Origin: Microbacterium laevaniformans | GTDB lineage: Bacteria; Actinomycetota; Actinomycetes; Actinomycetales; Microbacteriaceae | Assembly: GCF_016907555.1 (NCBI RefSeq) | Contig: NZ_JAFBCE010000001.1 | Coordinates: 682,001 to 746,000, forward strand | Reading direction: 5' to 3' | Length of the DNA stretch: 64,000 nucleotides | Shown here: positions 17,058 through 25,427 of the stretch, in pieces | Position numbering within the stretch: the first letter of the stretch is position 1 | Layout: every line of letters starts with the position of its first letter | Program-made: the position numbers and the translations under genes | The notes under the pieces: generated by a model | Database searches by the model: none | Seen by the model: the letters and a program-made list of their open reading frames with translations, nothing else | Told to the model about the DNA's origin: nothing

Positions 17058-17654
17058 TCAGCGTGCGAACGCCGGTGGACCCCGTCGAGTGAGAACGGAC
17101 AGGTGGGCATCGGCACGCGCGACGCGCGGGCCGGGAGAGGGAATGACGACCCACGGGAAGCTCTGCGGTGCCGGCGAGTGGGTACGGTTCAGGACGCGCC
17201 GGATGCCGCGGGCCAGAACCGCCACAAGCCGCTCGCCGTAGGCCACGAGCGCGATGGTGACGACCGCCGCCAGGGCGTGGGCGAGCAGCATCCCGACGCC
17301 GAGGTGGGCGGCGGAGTGTCCGGAGCCGGCAACGGCCGGACCGATCGAGAGCGCGCCGTGCACGTGCCCGGTGCCGGCGGCGGGGAGGGAGGCGGGTCCG
17401 ATCACGGCGAACATCGTGTGCAGTGCGATCTGCGCCGCCGCGATGGCCGCTGCCGTCCGAAGGAGACTCCGGCGTCGGCCGACGAGAGCGACGGCGACGG
17501 GTGAGGCGAGAACGGTGACGGCCACGATCAGCCACAGCGGGGGTGCCTGTCCGCCGCCCAACGTGTGCCCCGTCGAGGCGATCGTCGTCGCGATCGCCGC
17601 TGCGGTCGTGCCGCGCAGGGCGCGCACACGGCGGCTCGTCGATCGGTGGGGCAC
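17058..17654 (-). CDS. Membrane protein of unknown function, His-containing, upstream of ycnI-like gene
   Basis: A 198-residue hydrophobic protein with about four membrane segments (near 18-30, 42-58, 66-86 and 116-140). Histidines cluster in loops: GHTLGGG, TGHVHGAL and GSGHSAAHLG, which suggests metal contact, in keeping with the DUF1775 gene downstream. The tail after about 150 is basic and soluble. No family is recognised with certainty. GTG 17654 is chosen because TAGGCT ends six bases upstream on that strand. It is divergent from the RseP-type protease gene, whose own -10 lies 58 bases away. Confidence 0.68.
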   Translation of the reverse strand: MPHRSTSRRVRALRGTTAAAIATTIASTGHTLGGGQAPPLWLIVAVTVLASPVAVALVGRRRSLLRTAAAIAAAQIALHTMFAVIGPASLPAAGTGHVHGALSIGPAVAGSGHSAAHLGVGMLLAHALAAVVTIALVAYGERLVAVLARGIRRVLNRTHSPAPQSFPWVVIPSPGPRVARADAHLSVLTRRGPPAFAR

Positions 17655-17660
17655 CTGATG

Positions 17661-17666
17661 AGCCTA
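17661..17666 (-). promoter_or_regulatory. -10 box TAGGCT, leaderless promoter of the His-containing membrane gene
   Basis: TAGGCT on the minus strand, six bases before GTG 17654. Confidence 0.55.
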
Positions 17667-17723
17667 CCGGCGCCGAAAGGGGCGTGCCGCGCGAGGGCTG
17701 AGCAAACTCAAAGCGGCGACCGG

Positions 17724-17729
17724 TAGCCT
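17724..17729 (+). promoter_or_regulatory. -10 box TAGCCT, leaderless promoter of the site-2 protease gene
   Basis: TAGCCT eight bases before GTG 17738. Confidence 0.5.
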
Positions 17730-17737
17730 CTTGGCTC

Positions 17738-19048
17738 GTGACCCTCATCGCCTTCATCGTCGGCGTCGTGCTGCTGGTCGTGGGGCTCGCGGCATCGATC
17801 GCTCTGCACGAGGTCGGGCATCTCGTGCCCGCCAAGCTCTTCGGCGTGCGAGTGGGCCGCTACATGGTGGGTCTCGGGCCGACGCTGTGGTCTCGCCGGT
17901 TCGGTGAGACGGAGTACGGCGTGAAGCTCCTGCCGCTCGGCGGCTACATCTCCATGGCGGGTATGTATCCGCCGGCCCCGCAGACCGTGGCGGCCACGGC
18001 CGCCTCGCGGGCGCGCGCCGGCTTCTTCGCGTCGATGGTGCAGGATGCGCGGGCCGCCAACGAGGAGACCCTCGACGGTGTGGACCGCACCGGAACCTTC
18101 TACGCCCTCCCCGTGTGGCGGCGGATCGTCATCATGCTCGGTGGCCCGGTCATGAACCTTCTGCTGGCGATGCTCCTGTTCGCGATCGTCTTCAGCGGCA
18201 TCGGCGTGCAGACCGCGACGACCACCATCGCCGCGGTGAACCAGTGCGTGCTGCCGGCAGGATCGACCCAGACCGCGTGCGCGGCAGACGATCCCGTCTC
18301 ACCGGCCGCGGCGGCCGGCATCCAGACCGGTGACGTGATCGTGTCGGTCGACGGCACGTCGGTGCAGACGTTCGAGGAGGCGTCGGCGATCATCCAGGCC
18401 TCGCCCAACCGCGCCATCGCCGTCGTCGTCCGCCGCGACGGTGTCGAGCAGACCCTCCAGGTCACACCGCTGCTCGCGCAACGTCAGATCGCGGGGCCCG
18501 ACGGCACCACCGTCACCGCCGACGTCGGCTTCGTCGGAATGACCGCGATGACGGACTATGTGCACCAGCCGCTGTGGGCGGGTCCCGCCGCAGCGGTGCA
18601 GCAGGCCGGTCAGGTCGTCGGCATCATGGGGCAACTGCCGGCACGCGTCTACCAGACGGCGTCCGACATGATCACCGGGGCTCCGCGCGATCCGAACGGG
18701 CCGCTGTCGGTGGTCGGCGTCGGCCGGCTCGCCGGCGAGGCCGCGGCCACCGATGCGCCGGTGCTCAACCGCGTCGCCACCATTCTCGGGCTGTTGGGCT
18801 CGCTCAACCTGGCACTGTTCGTCTTCAACCTCATCCCGCTGCTGCCGCTGGACGGTGGCCACGTGGTGATCGCCCTCTGGGAGGGCGTGAAGCGCGCCTG
18901 GGCCCGGCTGTGGCGCCGCCCGCCGCCGCGCCCCGTCGATGCGACCACGCTCGTCCCGGTGACGTTCGTCGTGGTCGTCGCGATCGTCGTGATGGGCGGC
19001 ATCCTGATCCTGGCGGACATCGTGAATCCGCTCAAGATCTTCGGCTGA
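17738..19048 (+). CDS. rseP: RIP metalloprotease RseP/Rip1-type site-2 protease (M50)
   Basis: A 436-residue intramembrane zinc protease that cuts transmembrane substrates such as anti-sigma factors after a first site-1 cut. The zinc motif HEVGH (24-28) lies in the first helix, a PDZ domain occupies about 195-265 (GIQTGDVIVSVDGTSVQTFEEA), and the second active-site motif NLIPLLPLDGGH is near residue 370. Four membrane helices are visible. A loop of about 60 residues between the first helix and the SARA-type region (ARAGFFASMVQDARAANEETLDGVD) is typical of actinobacterial Rip1. It usually neighbours dxr and ispG, as here. Confidence 0.9.
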   Translation: MTLIAFIVGVVLLVVGLAASIALHEVGHLVPAKLFGVRVGRYMVGLGPTLWSRRFGETEYGVKLLPLGGYISMAGMYPPAPQTVAATAASRARAGFFASMVQDARAANEETLDGVDRTGTFYALPVWRRIVIMLGGPVMNLLLAMLLFAIVFSGIGVQTATTTIAAVNQCVLPAGSTQTACAADDPVSPAAAAGIQTGDVIVSVDGTSVQTFEEASAIIQASPNRAIAVVVRRDGVEQTLQVTPLLAQRQIAGPDGTTVTADVGFVGMTAMTDYVHQPLWAGPAAAVQQAGQVVGIMGQLPARVYQTASDMITGAPRDPNGPLSVVGVGRLAGEAAATDAPVLNRVATILGLLGSLNLALFVFNLIPLLPLDGGHVVIALWEGVKRAWARLWRRPPPRPVDATTLVPVTFVVVVAIVVMGGILILADIVNPLKIFG

Positions 19049-19049
19049 G

Positions 19050-20969
19050 TCAGTCGAGAGCCCAGGACACCAGTCGTTCGAGCGTGTCGAGGCCGTCGCG
19101 CGAGAGGATCGACTCCAGGTGCCCCTGCACCGAGGCGTAGCCCGGTCCGCGCAGGGCGTAGACGTCACCGGAGGCCCCATCCGCCGAGATCTCCGTGCGC
19201 CCGAGGCGGGCCGTTCCCGGGTTCACGCGGGCCGTGAACGTGTTGTAGAACCCGATCGACGATGGTTCTCCGAAGACGTCCACGGTCTTCTGCAGGCCCT
19301 GATGGGGCGTCGCCAGGGGAGCGAGGTCCAGGCCGAGCCGGTCGGCGAGGATCTGGTGGCTCAGACAGACCGCCAGGAGGGGCCTACCGCCGTCGAGGCG
19401 GGCGGCGACGGCGTCGCGCATGGCGCGGATGCGTGCGCTGCCGTCGTCCCGCGGATCGCCCGGCCCGGGTCCCGCGACGACGATGTCGGCCGCCGCGAGA
19501 GCGTCGGCTTCCGCCGCGGCACGGCTCCAGGGCACGATCGAGGTGGCGAAGCCGAGGTGACGCAGCTGGTGGGCGAGCATCGTGGTGAAACGGTCCTCGG
19601 CATCCACCACCACCGCCGTTCGGCCGACGTGGGGACCCGCGGCAGCGGTCTGCTGCGGGTTCAGCCAGAAGGGGGCGAGCCGCTCGTTGCGCGCCGCGAG
19701 CAGCGCGGCGATCGACGGATCGTCGGCCAGGCGGGGCGCGGTCGATGCCGGGGCGTCCTCGTCGAGGAGCGTGTCGGGGGCCGCATCGCGTGCCACGGCG
19801 CCGATGGCCCCGAGCACGCCGGCCGCTTTGCCGTGGGTCTCTCCGACTTCGCCCTCGGGGTCGGAGTGGCGCACGAGCGTGGCGCCCACGGGAACGCGCA
19901 GGGTGCCGTCGACCAGGTAGGCGGTGCGGATGAGGATGGGCGCATCCAGGTCGTGGCGACCGTCGGCGGTGGGGGTGAACAGTGCCGCGACGCCGGAGTA
20001 GTAGCCGCGGGGCTCGCGTTCGTGCCGCTGGATGACGGTGCACGCGTTCTGCATGGGCGATCCGGTGACCGTCGGTGCGAACATCGTCTCGCGCAGGATG
20101 TCCCGCGGGTCCATCGTGCTCGTGCCACGCAGCATGTACTCGGTGTGCGTCAACCGCGACATCTCCTTGAGATGCGGGCCGGTGATGCGTCCGCCGTCGC
20201 TGCAGACGGCGCTCATCATCTTGAGCTCCTCGTCGACGACCATGAAGAGCTCCTCGGTCTCCTTCGTCGACGACAGGAACGCGGTGAGCGTCTCGGCCGT
20301 GGCTCCTCCGACGGGGTGGCGGAAGGTGCCCGAGATCGGGTTCATCGTGACGACGCTGGTGCCCGCGATCGTCGCGCCGTCGCGCCGCGCGCTGACGTGG
20401 GCCTCCGGGCTCGCGCCGACCGCGAGATGACCGGGCGTGGACACGAGGAAGGTCCAGTAGGCGCCGCGTTCGTGCTCCAGCAGGGCGCGGAACCAGGTGA
20501 GTCCCGCGGTGACCGCGTCGGTGTCGACGGATGCCGTGAAGTCACGGCGGATGACGAAGTTCGCGCCTTCGCCGCGGCCGATCTCGTCGGCGATGACGCG
20601 GCGGACGATCGTCGCATACTCGTCATCGCTGACGTCGAATCCGGCGTCGGCCAGCGGAATGGTCTCGGACGGCAGCGTCGACAGCAGCGCGGCGCGCTCG
20701 ACTGTCACGTGCTCGTCGACCACGAGACAGCGCAGCGGCGCGCCGTCGTCGTGGCACGCGAAGCCCCGCTCGACGACCTGCCGATAGGGCACGAGCGCCA
20801 GCACCTCTCGCGGGGTGCCCGTCGCATCCGTCAGCGGGATGTCGGACAGCAGGGGGACGTCGACCACCTCGCCGACGAGGAGCTCGACGGTGCCGGCATC
20901 CCGGGCGATCAGGGCGAACGGACGTTCCGCGCGCAGCACGGACTCCAGCGGGGAGGGGCTCGGGGTCAT
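19050..20969 (-). CDS. Anthranilate synthase, fused TrpE-TrpG (PhzE-like)
   Basis: A 639-residue fusion. Residues about 1-420 are a chorismate-binding domain (NPISGTFRHP, STKETEELFMVVDEELKMM in part, LTHTEYMLRG, TMFAPTVTGSPMQNA); residues about 450-639 are a class-I glutamine amidotransferase with the nucleophile in LLAVCLSHQ (around 535), the oxyanion motif GPGPGDPRDD and the His/Glu pair in VQGHLES. Sequence is closest to PhzE-type enzymes, which make either anthranilate or aminodeoxyisochorismate. The Trp-rich leader peptide and terminator in front argue for anthranilate and tryptophan synthesis. ATG 20969 has GAAAGG upstream. No other trp or phz gene lies nearby. Confidence 0.85.
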   Translation of the reverse strand: MTPSPSPLESVLRAERPFALIARDAGTVELLVGEVVDVPLLSDIPLTDATGTPREVLALVPYRQVVERGFACHDDGAPLRCLVVDEHVTVERAALLSTLPSETIPLADAGFDVSDDEYATIVRRVIADEIGRGEGANFVIRRDFTASVDTDAVTAGLTWFRALLEHERGAYWTFLVSTPGHLAVGASPEAHVSARRDGATIAGTSVVTMNPISGTFRHPVGGATAETLTAFLSSTKETEELFMVVDEELKMMSAVCSDGGRITGPHLKEMSRLTHTEYMLRGTSTMDPRDILRETMFAPTVTGSPMQNACTVIQRHEREPRGYYSGVAALFTPTADGRHDLDAPILIRTAYLVDGTLRVPVGATLVRHSDPEGEVGETHGKAAGVLGAIGAVARDAAPDTLLDEDAPASTAPRLADDPSIAALLAARNERLAPFWLNPQQTAAAGPHVGRTAVVVDAEDRFTTMLAHQLRHLGFATSIVPWSRAAAEADALAAADIVVAGPGPGDPRDDGSARIRAMRDAVAARLDGGRPLLAVCLSHQILADRLGLDLAPLATPHQGLQKTVDVFGEPSSIGFYNTFTARVNPGTARLGRTEISADGASGDVYALRGPGYASVQGHLESILSRDGLDTLERLVSWALD

Positions 20970-21016
20970 CGCCGGGCCTTTCTTCAGGTCGGGCGGGCTG
21001 CATTCGTCCGGGAACG

Positions 21017-21040
21017 AAAAGACCGCCTCGAGGGCGGTCT
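21017..21040 (-). terminator. Intrinsic attenuator terminator of the trp leader
   Basis: On the minus strand an 8-bp stem (AGACCGCC pairs with GGCGGTCT) with loop CTCGA is followed at once by TTTT. It lies 48 bases before the TrpE-TrpG start and 27 past the leader-peptide stop. ACCGCC of its 5' arm can instead pair with GAGGCGGT at 21061-21068, the expected antiterminator. Confidence 0.85.
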
Positions 21041-21066
21041 GTGTCGTGGGTCGCGAGCACACCGCC

Positions 21067-21102
21067 TCAGCGGGTGGGCCACCAGGAGGTGTTCGCGAAC
21101 AT
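21067..21102 (-). CDS. trpL: Trp leader peptide (attenuator), MFANTSWWPTR
   Basis: An 11-codon ORF encoding MFANTSWWPTR with two consecutive TGG codons, ending where the downstream pairing region begins. It resembles the actinobacterial trp leader peptides (Streptomyces ones also begin MFA and have a run of Trp). A TATCGT box six bases before the ATG implies the leader peptide is translated from a leaderless transcript. Ribosome stalling at the Trp codons when charged tRNA-Trp is scarce would free GAGGCGGT (21061-21068) to block the terminator at 21017-21040 and switch on the fused anthranilate synthase. Confidence 0.85.
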   Translation of the reverse strand: MFANTSWWPTR

Positions 21103-21108
21103 GCGGTC

Positions 21109-21114
21109 ACGATA
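21109..21114 (-). promoter_or_regulatory. -10 box TATCGT, promoter of trp leader and TrpE-TrpG fusion
   Basis: TATCGT on the minus strand, six bases before the leader-peptide ATG at 21102. Confidence 0.6.
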
Positions 21115-21166
21115 TCAGAACGAGCGATGACGATCACCGCGCAGCCCCCGCGCAGTGTGCGCGGCG

Positions 21167-21172
21167 TAGTCT
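21167..21172 (+). promoter_or_regulatory. -10 box TAGTCT, leaderless promoter of ispG
   Basis: TAGTCT six bases before GTG 21179; it is back to back with the trp leader promoter. Confidence 0.55.
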
Positions 21173-21178
21173 GGTGCA

Positions 21179-22330
21179 GTGCCAGCAGTGAACATCGGGA
21201 TGCCGCGCGTGCCGGACGTCCTCGCCCCCCGCCGCAAGAGCCGTCAGATCAAGGTCGGGAAGGTGCTCGTCGGTGGCGACGCCCCCGTGAGCGTGCAGTC
21301 GATGACCACGACGCCGACGACGAACATCAACGCGACCCTCCAGCAGATCGCCGAGCTGACGGCATCCGGCTGCGAGATCGTGCGCGTGGCCGTGCCCAGC
21401 CAGGACGACGCCGATGTGCTGCACATCATCGCGAAGAAGAGTCAGATCCCCGTCATCGCGGACATCCACTTCCAGCCTAAGTACGTCTTCCAGGCGATCG
21501 ACGCCGGGTGCGGCGCGGTGCGGGTGAACCCGGGCAACATCCGCAAGTTCGACGACCAGGTCGGCGCCATCGCGAAGGCGGCGAAGGATGCCGGTGTGTC
21601 GCTGCGCATCGGGGTGAACGCCGGCTCGCTCGACAAGCGGCTGCTCGAGAAGTACGGCAAGGCGACCCCGGAGGCGCTCGTGGAGAGTGCGGTCTGGGAG
21701 GCGTCGCTGTTCGAAGAGCATGACTTCCACGACTTCAAGATCTCGGTGAAGCACAACGACCCGGTCGTGATGGTGAAGGCGTACCGCATGCTCGCCGAGC
21801 GGGGCGACTGGCCCCTGCACCTCGGTGTGACCGAGGCAGGTCCTGCGTTCCAGGGCACGATCAAGAGCGCCACCGCCTTCGGCATCCTTCTGGGCGAGGG
21901 CATCGGTGACACGATCCGCGTCTCGCTGTCGGCGCCGCCGGCGGAAGAGGTCAAGGTCGGCCACCAGATCCTGCAGTCGCTGAACCTCCGCGAGCGCAAG
22001 CTCGAGATCGTGTCGTGCCCGTCGTGCGGCCGTGCGCAGGTGGACGTGTACACGCTCGCCAACGACGTCACCGAGGGTCTCAAGGACATGACGGTGCCCC
22101 TGCGCGTCGCTGTGATGGGATGCGTCGTCAACGGACCGGGTGAGGCGCGGGAAGCCGATCTGGGCGTCGCCTCGGGCAACGGCAAGGGCCAGATCTTCGT
22201 CAAGGGCGAGGTGATCAAGACCGTTCCCGAGGCCGAGATCGTCGCCACTCTGATCGAAGAAGCCAACCGCATCGCCGACGAGATGGGCCCCGACGCCCCG
22301 ATCGGCACGGCGCAGGTCGTCACCGCCTGA
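21179..22330 (+). CDS. ispG: 4-hydroxy-3-methylbut-2-en-1-yl diphosphate synthase
   Basis: A 383-residue iron-sulfur enzyme of the MEP pathway that converts methylerythritol cyclodiphosphate to HMBPP. The N-terminal TIM-barrel blocks [28 protein letters not shown] and [12 protein letters not shown] are intact, and the [4Fe-4S] cysteines occur in [10 protein letters not shown] and [12 protein letters not shown] near the C-terminus. Length and order are normal. The GTG at 21179 is six bases past a TAGTCT box and there is no ribosome-binding site, so the mRNA is probably leaderless. Together with dxr at 10.1 kb it marks a dispersed MEP locus. Confidence 0.95.
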   Translation: MPAVNIGMPRVPDVLAPRRKSRQIKVGKVLVGGDAPVSVQSMTTTPTTNINATLQQIAELTASGCEIVRVAVPSQDDADVLHIIAKKSQIPVIADIHFQPKYVFQAIDAGCGAVRVNPGNIRKFDDQVGAIAKAAKDAGVSLRIGVNAGSLDKRLLEKYGKATPEALVESAVWEASLFEEHDFHDFKISVKHNDPVVMVKAYRMLAERGDWPLHLGVTEAGPAFQGTIKSATAFGILLGEGIGDTIRVSLSAPPAEEVKVGHQILQSLNLRERKLEIVSCPSCGRAQVDVYTLANDVTEGLKDMTVPLRVAVMGCVVNGPGEAREADLGVASGNGKGQIFVKGEVIKTVPEAEIVATLIEEANRIADEMGPDAPIGTAQVVTA

Positions 22331-22427
22331 GCCACGTTCTTCGTGGACGGCCTCGTATGCCGTCGGCGGCATGGGCGTGATCAGATCGTTGTCCCGTAGC
22401 GTGCGCCGTCCCGCCGCGCGCTGACAC

Positions 22428-22586
22428 GTGACCGCCGGCGACCTCTGGTTCCTCGCCACGGCATCCCCGATGGGCGATGACGTTCTCGCCAGCGACGGGA
22501 CGAACCTGATCCGCGTGCACGTCAACGCGGGTCAGATCGCACCGGACGTCGCAGAGCGAGCGATCGCTGCTCTCGCCCAGGAGTGA
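22428..22586 (+). CDS. Small ORF, 52 residues, unknown function
   Basis: GTG 22428 to TGA 22586 encodes a 52-residue soluble peptide (begins VTAGDLWFLATASPMGDD, ends AIAALAQE). Nearly every third codon position is G or C, as in real genes of this window, and the C-terminal half looks like an amphipathic helix. There is no good ribosome-binding site; a TAGCGT box lies about 27 bases upstream. It is too short for confident calling and could be the remnant C-terminus of a decayed gene. It fills the 280-base gap between ispG and the PLP enzyme, where nothing else is visible. Confidence 0.35.
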   Translation: MTAGDLWFLATASPMGDDVLASDGTNLIRVHVNAGQIAPDVAERAIAALAQE

Positions 22587-22610
22587 GTATCGCCGATCGC
22601 CTCCGGCGCG

Positions 22611-23807
22611 TCAGTGCACCGTGGTCGCCGTCGACTTCCCGTCGCGGGTGAGCGCCAGAGCCTGCCTGAGGTCGTCGAACAGATCGTCGACGTGTTCGAG
22701 ACCGATCGACAGGCGCAGGATGTCGGCGTCGGGCCGGGCCTCGGGCGCGACCGGGCGGTGCGTGAGGGCGGCCGGATGCTGGATCAGCGAGTCCACGCCG
22801 CCCAGCGAGACGGCATGGGTGAACAGGCGCGTGGATGCCGCGACGCGCGCCGCGGCATCGTAGCCGCCGCGCAGGCGGAGTGAGACCATCGCGCCGGTGC
22901 CGTGCTGCTGGCGGGCGAGCAGCCCCGTCGGGTCGCCGTGCAGTCCCGGGTAGAACACCTCCGCGATCGCATCGTGCTCGAGCAGGCGCCGGGCGATCTT
23001 CGCGGCCGTCTCCTGCTGCGCGCGCATGCGCAGGGGAAGGGTCGGCAGGCCGCGATGCAGCAGATACGCCGCGAGGGGGTGGAGGATGCCGCCGGTGATC
23101 GCTCGTACGCGTCGGAGTGCGGCGGCGCATTCGGAGCCGCATGCGATGACGCCTCCGACGACGTCGCCGTGGCCGCCGAGGTATTTCGTCGCGCTGTGCA
23201 GCGACATCGTCGCGCCGTGGGCGAGCGGTTGCTGGAGGACCGGCGTGGCGAACGTGTTGTCGACGAGGACCGGAACGTCGTTCGCCTGCGCGACGACGGC
23301 GGCGATGTCGACGAGTTCGAGTGTCGGGTTCGCCGGCGTCTCCACGATGACCAGTCCGGTCTCCGGGCGCAGTGATGCGCCGACCTCGTCCGGACCGCAG
23401 AAGGTCACGTCCGTGCCCAGCAGTCCGGTCGCGAGCAGGTGATCGCTGCCGCCGTAGAGCGGTCGGACCGCCACGACGTGCGGATGCCCGATCGAGACCG
23501 TGTGCGAGACGATCGCCGCCGTCAGCGCCGCCATTCCGGAGGCGAACGCCACGGAGGCCTCTGCCGCTTCGAGCGTGGCCAGGGCCTCCTCGAAGCGGGA
23601 CACCGTCGGGTTCCACAGGCGGGCGTACACGTGGCTGCCCCCGGGGATCGGCGTTCCGCCGGTCGCGAGCGCCTCGTACGAGTCCCCGCCGCGCTCGACG
23701 TCGGGCAACGGGTAGGTCGACGACAGATCGAGCGGCGGGGTGTGCACGCCGAGGGAGGCGAAGTCCGCGCGCCCGGCGTGCACGGCGAGCGTGTCGAGAT
23801 GGTCCAT
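22611..23807 (-). CDS. Cys/Met-metabolism PLP enzyme (cystathionine gamma-synthase / methionine gamma-lyase family)
   Basis: A 398-residue fold-type I PLP enzyme of the trans-sulfuration family. Visible motifs: YARLWNPTVSRFEEALATLE (60-79), the phosphate-binding SGMAAL (90-95), VVAVRPLYGGS, the cofactor aspartate in VLVDNTFATP (180-189) and the Schiff-base lysine K208 in LHSATKYLGGHGDVVGG. Such enzymes act as cystathionine synthases or lyases, or as methionine gamma-lyases, which sequence alone does not settle. A divergent Lrp/AsnC gene next to it favours catabolic, amino-acid-induced methionine breakdown (inference). ATG 23807 follows a CATACT box at six bases. Confidence 0.85.
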   Translation of the reverse strand: MDHLDTLAVHAGRADFASLGVHTPPLDLSSTYPLPDVERGGDSYEALATGGTPIPGGSHVYARLWNPTVSRFEEALATLEAAEASVAFASGMAALTAAIVSHTVSIGHPHVVAVRPLYGGSDHLLATGLLGTDVTFCGPDEVGASLRPETGLVIVETPANPTLELVDIAAVVAQANDVPVLVDNTFATPVLQQPLAHGATMSLHSATKYLGGHGDVVGGVIACGSECAAALRRVRAITGGILHPLAAYLLHRGLPTLPLRMRAQQETAAKIARRLLEHDAIAEVFYPGLHGDPTGLLARQQHGTGAMVSLRLRGGYDAAARVAASTRLFTHAVSLGGVDSLIQHPAALTHRPVAPEARPDADILRLSIGLEHVDDLFDDLRQALALTRDGKSTATTVH

Positions 23808-23813
23808 GCCGCG

Positions 23814-23819
23814 AGTATG
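23814..23819 (-). promoter_or_regulatory. -10 box CATACT, leaderless promoter of the PLP enzyme gene
   Basis: CATACT on the minus strand, six bases before ATG 23807. Confidence 0.45.
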
Positions 23820-23846
23820 GAGGAAAGTGCGGCAGGGGTTCGGTGC

Positions 23847-23865
23847 GATTGTGAAATCCGCAATC
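23847..23865. promoter_or_regulatory. Putative Lrp-type operator between the PLP enzyme and lrp genes
   Basis: GATTGTGAAATCCGCAATC: 5-bp inverted repeat GATTG/CAATC with a 9-base spacer. Further ATTG or CAAT half sites follow at about 23875 and 23892, in phase for a multi-site Lrp octamer. Confidence 0.45.
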
Positions 23866-23921
23866 ACCTGATCGAATTGTGCCGAACTGAGCAATCCGAG
23901 ACGATCGTTCAGGAGGCGCAC

Positions 23922-24446
23922 TTGGCTGAACAGCAAAGCACGGCATCCGCCCTCGATGAGCTCGACCTGCGGATTCTCGCGGCCGTGGTCCGCGCGCCCG
24001 GCCGGTCCAACAAAGCGCTCGCCGAAGAACTCGGCGTCGCGGAGTCGACCTGCGCATACCGCATTCGCTCCCTCCGCGTTCGCGGGGTGCTGGCCGGCGT
24101 CCGCGTCCTCGTCGACCCGGCATCCCTCGGTCTTCCGCTGCAAGCTGTCATCCGCGTGCGTCTCGGTCGACACACTCGCGAGGGGGTCGGGCAGCTGTTC
24201 GACGCGATCGTGGCGACGCCCGGCGTGATCGAGGCCTTTCACGTGGCAGGCGAGGACGACTTCCTCGTGCATGTGGCCGTGGAGGATGCCGCGGCGCTGC
24301 GCGACATCGTCCTCCAGCACATCACGGTGCACGAGGCGGTACTCACCACCGAAACCCACCCCGTCTTCGAGCGGCGCGAGGGAGTGGGGCCGCTCGCCCG
24401 CGTCACCGGGAGGCGCTCGGGTCCCAGAGCGAGTGATACGCGTTGA
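23922..24446 (+). CDS. Lrp/AsnC family transcriptional regulator
   Basis: A 174-residue regulator. The N-terminal helix-turn-helix (about 10-60) reads [45 protein letters not shown]; the C-terminal RAM ligand domain (about 70-150) has the [17 protein letters not shown] motif used for amino-acid sensing and octamer assembly. The TTG start is supported by a consensus AGGAGG five bases upstream. It is transcribed divergently from the PLP enzyme and likely controls it through the GATTG/CAATC sites between them. The last 44 bases overlap the convergent ACC deaminase remnant. Confidence 0.9.
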   Translation: MAEQQSTASALDELDLRILAAVVRAPGRSNKALAEELGVAESTCAYRIRSLRVRGVLAGVRVLVDPASLGLPLQAVIRVRLGRHTREGVGQLFDAIVATPGVIEAFHVAGEDDFLVHVAVEDAAALRDIVLQHITVHEAVLTTETHPVFERREGVGPLARVTGRRSGPRASDTR

Positions 24447-25427
24447 TCGCCGGCTGCCCACCGAGGTGCGCGTACAACACGGTGGACGATGCCGGAATGT
24501 CGCGGGAGCCGACGAGGTCGATCAGCCCGGCCAGGGACTTCCCCTCGTAGACGGGGTCCGTGATCATCGCTTCCAGCCGTGCGCCGAGTTCGATGGCCTC
24601 CATCGTGGAGTCGACGGGGATGCCGTACAGCTCACCCGCCCACCCCTCCAGAACCTGGATCTCGTCATCGCGCAGATCGCGGCCGAGCTCGATGAGCTGC
24701 GCCGTATGCCGAGCGATGCGCGCGACCTGATCGCGAGTCTTCCGGAGGGTCGCGGAAGCGTCGATTCCCAGCACGCGACGTCGGACGCCGGTCGCCTCTT
24801 CGAGCGCGGCGAATCCCGCGATCATTCCGGCATGGGTCGATCCGGTGACGGTGCAGACGATGATCGTGTCGAAGAAGACGCCGAGCTGCTTCTCCTGCTC
24901 GGCGACTTCGAACGCCCAGTTGGCGAAGCCCAGACCTCCGAGCGGGTGCTCGCTCGCTCCGGCGGGGATGGGGTAGGGCGTACCGCCGCCGGCTTCGACC
25001 TCGGCCAGCGCCTGCTTCCACGAGTCGCGGATGCCGATGTCGAAGCCGGCATCGTCGAGGCGCGAATCCGCGCCCATCATGCGCGAGAGCAGGATGTTGC
25101 CGACCTTGTCGTTGGTGGGGTCGTCCCACGGAACCCACTTCTCCTGGACGAGTCGCGCCTTCAACCCGAGATGCGCCGCGACGGCCGCGTGTGGTTGGAC
25201 TGGTAGCCGCCGATCGAGACGATCGTGTCGGCGCCGGAGGCGAGGATGTCGGGGACGATGTACTCGAGCTTGCGCACCTTGTTGCCGCCGAACGCGAGGC
25301 CGCTGTTCACATCCTCGCGTTTCGCCCAGATCTGCGCGCCCCCGAGGTGGTCGCTGAGCCGCGCCAGGTGCTGCAACGGGCTGGGCCCGAAGGTGAGCGG
25401 GTGGCGAGCGAACTCCTGCAGCTTCAT
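24403..25427 (-). pseudogene. 1-aminocyclopropane-1-carboxylate deaminase / D-cysteine desulfhydrase, frameshifted
   Basis: A PLP enzyme of the ACC deaminase family, split over two frames. Residues 1-77 read in one frame from ATG 25427 ([41 protein letters not shown] with the PLP lysine, [12 protein letters not shown]) and then run out of frame to a TGA at 25161-25163. The rest resumes in another frame ([64 protein letters not shown]) to 24403. Compared with the family, about ten bases coding for the Q-V after NHTR are missing at about 25190, a length that shifts the frame. A TTG start at 25164 overlaps the TGA (TTGA), so coupled translation of the second half is conceivable. The gene overlaps the GntR stop by ATGA. 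Confidence 0.85.
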
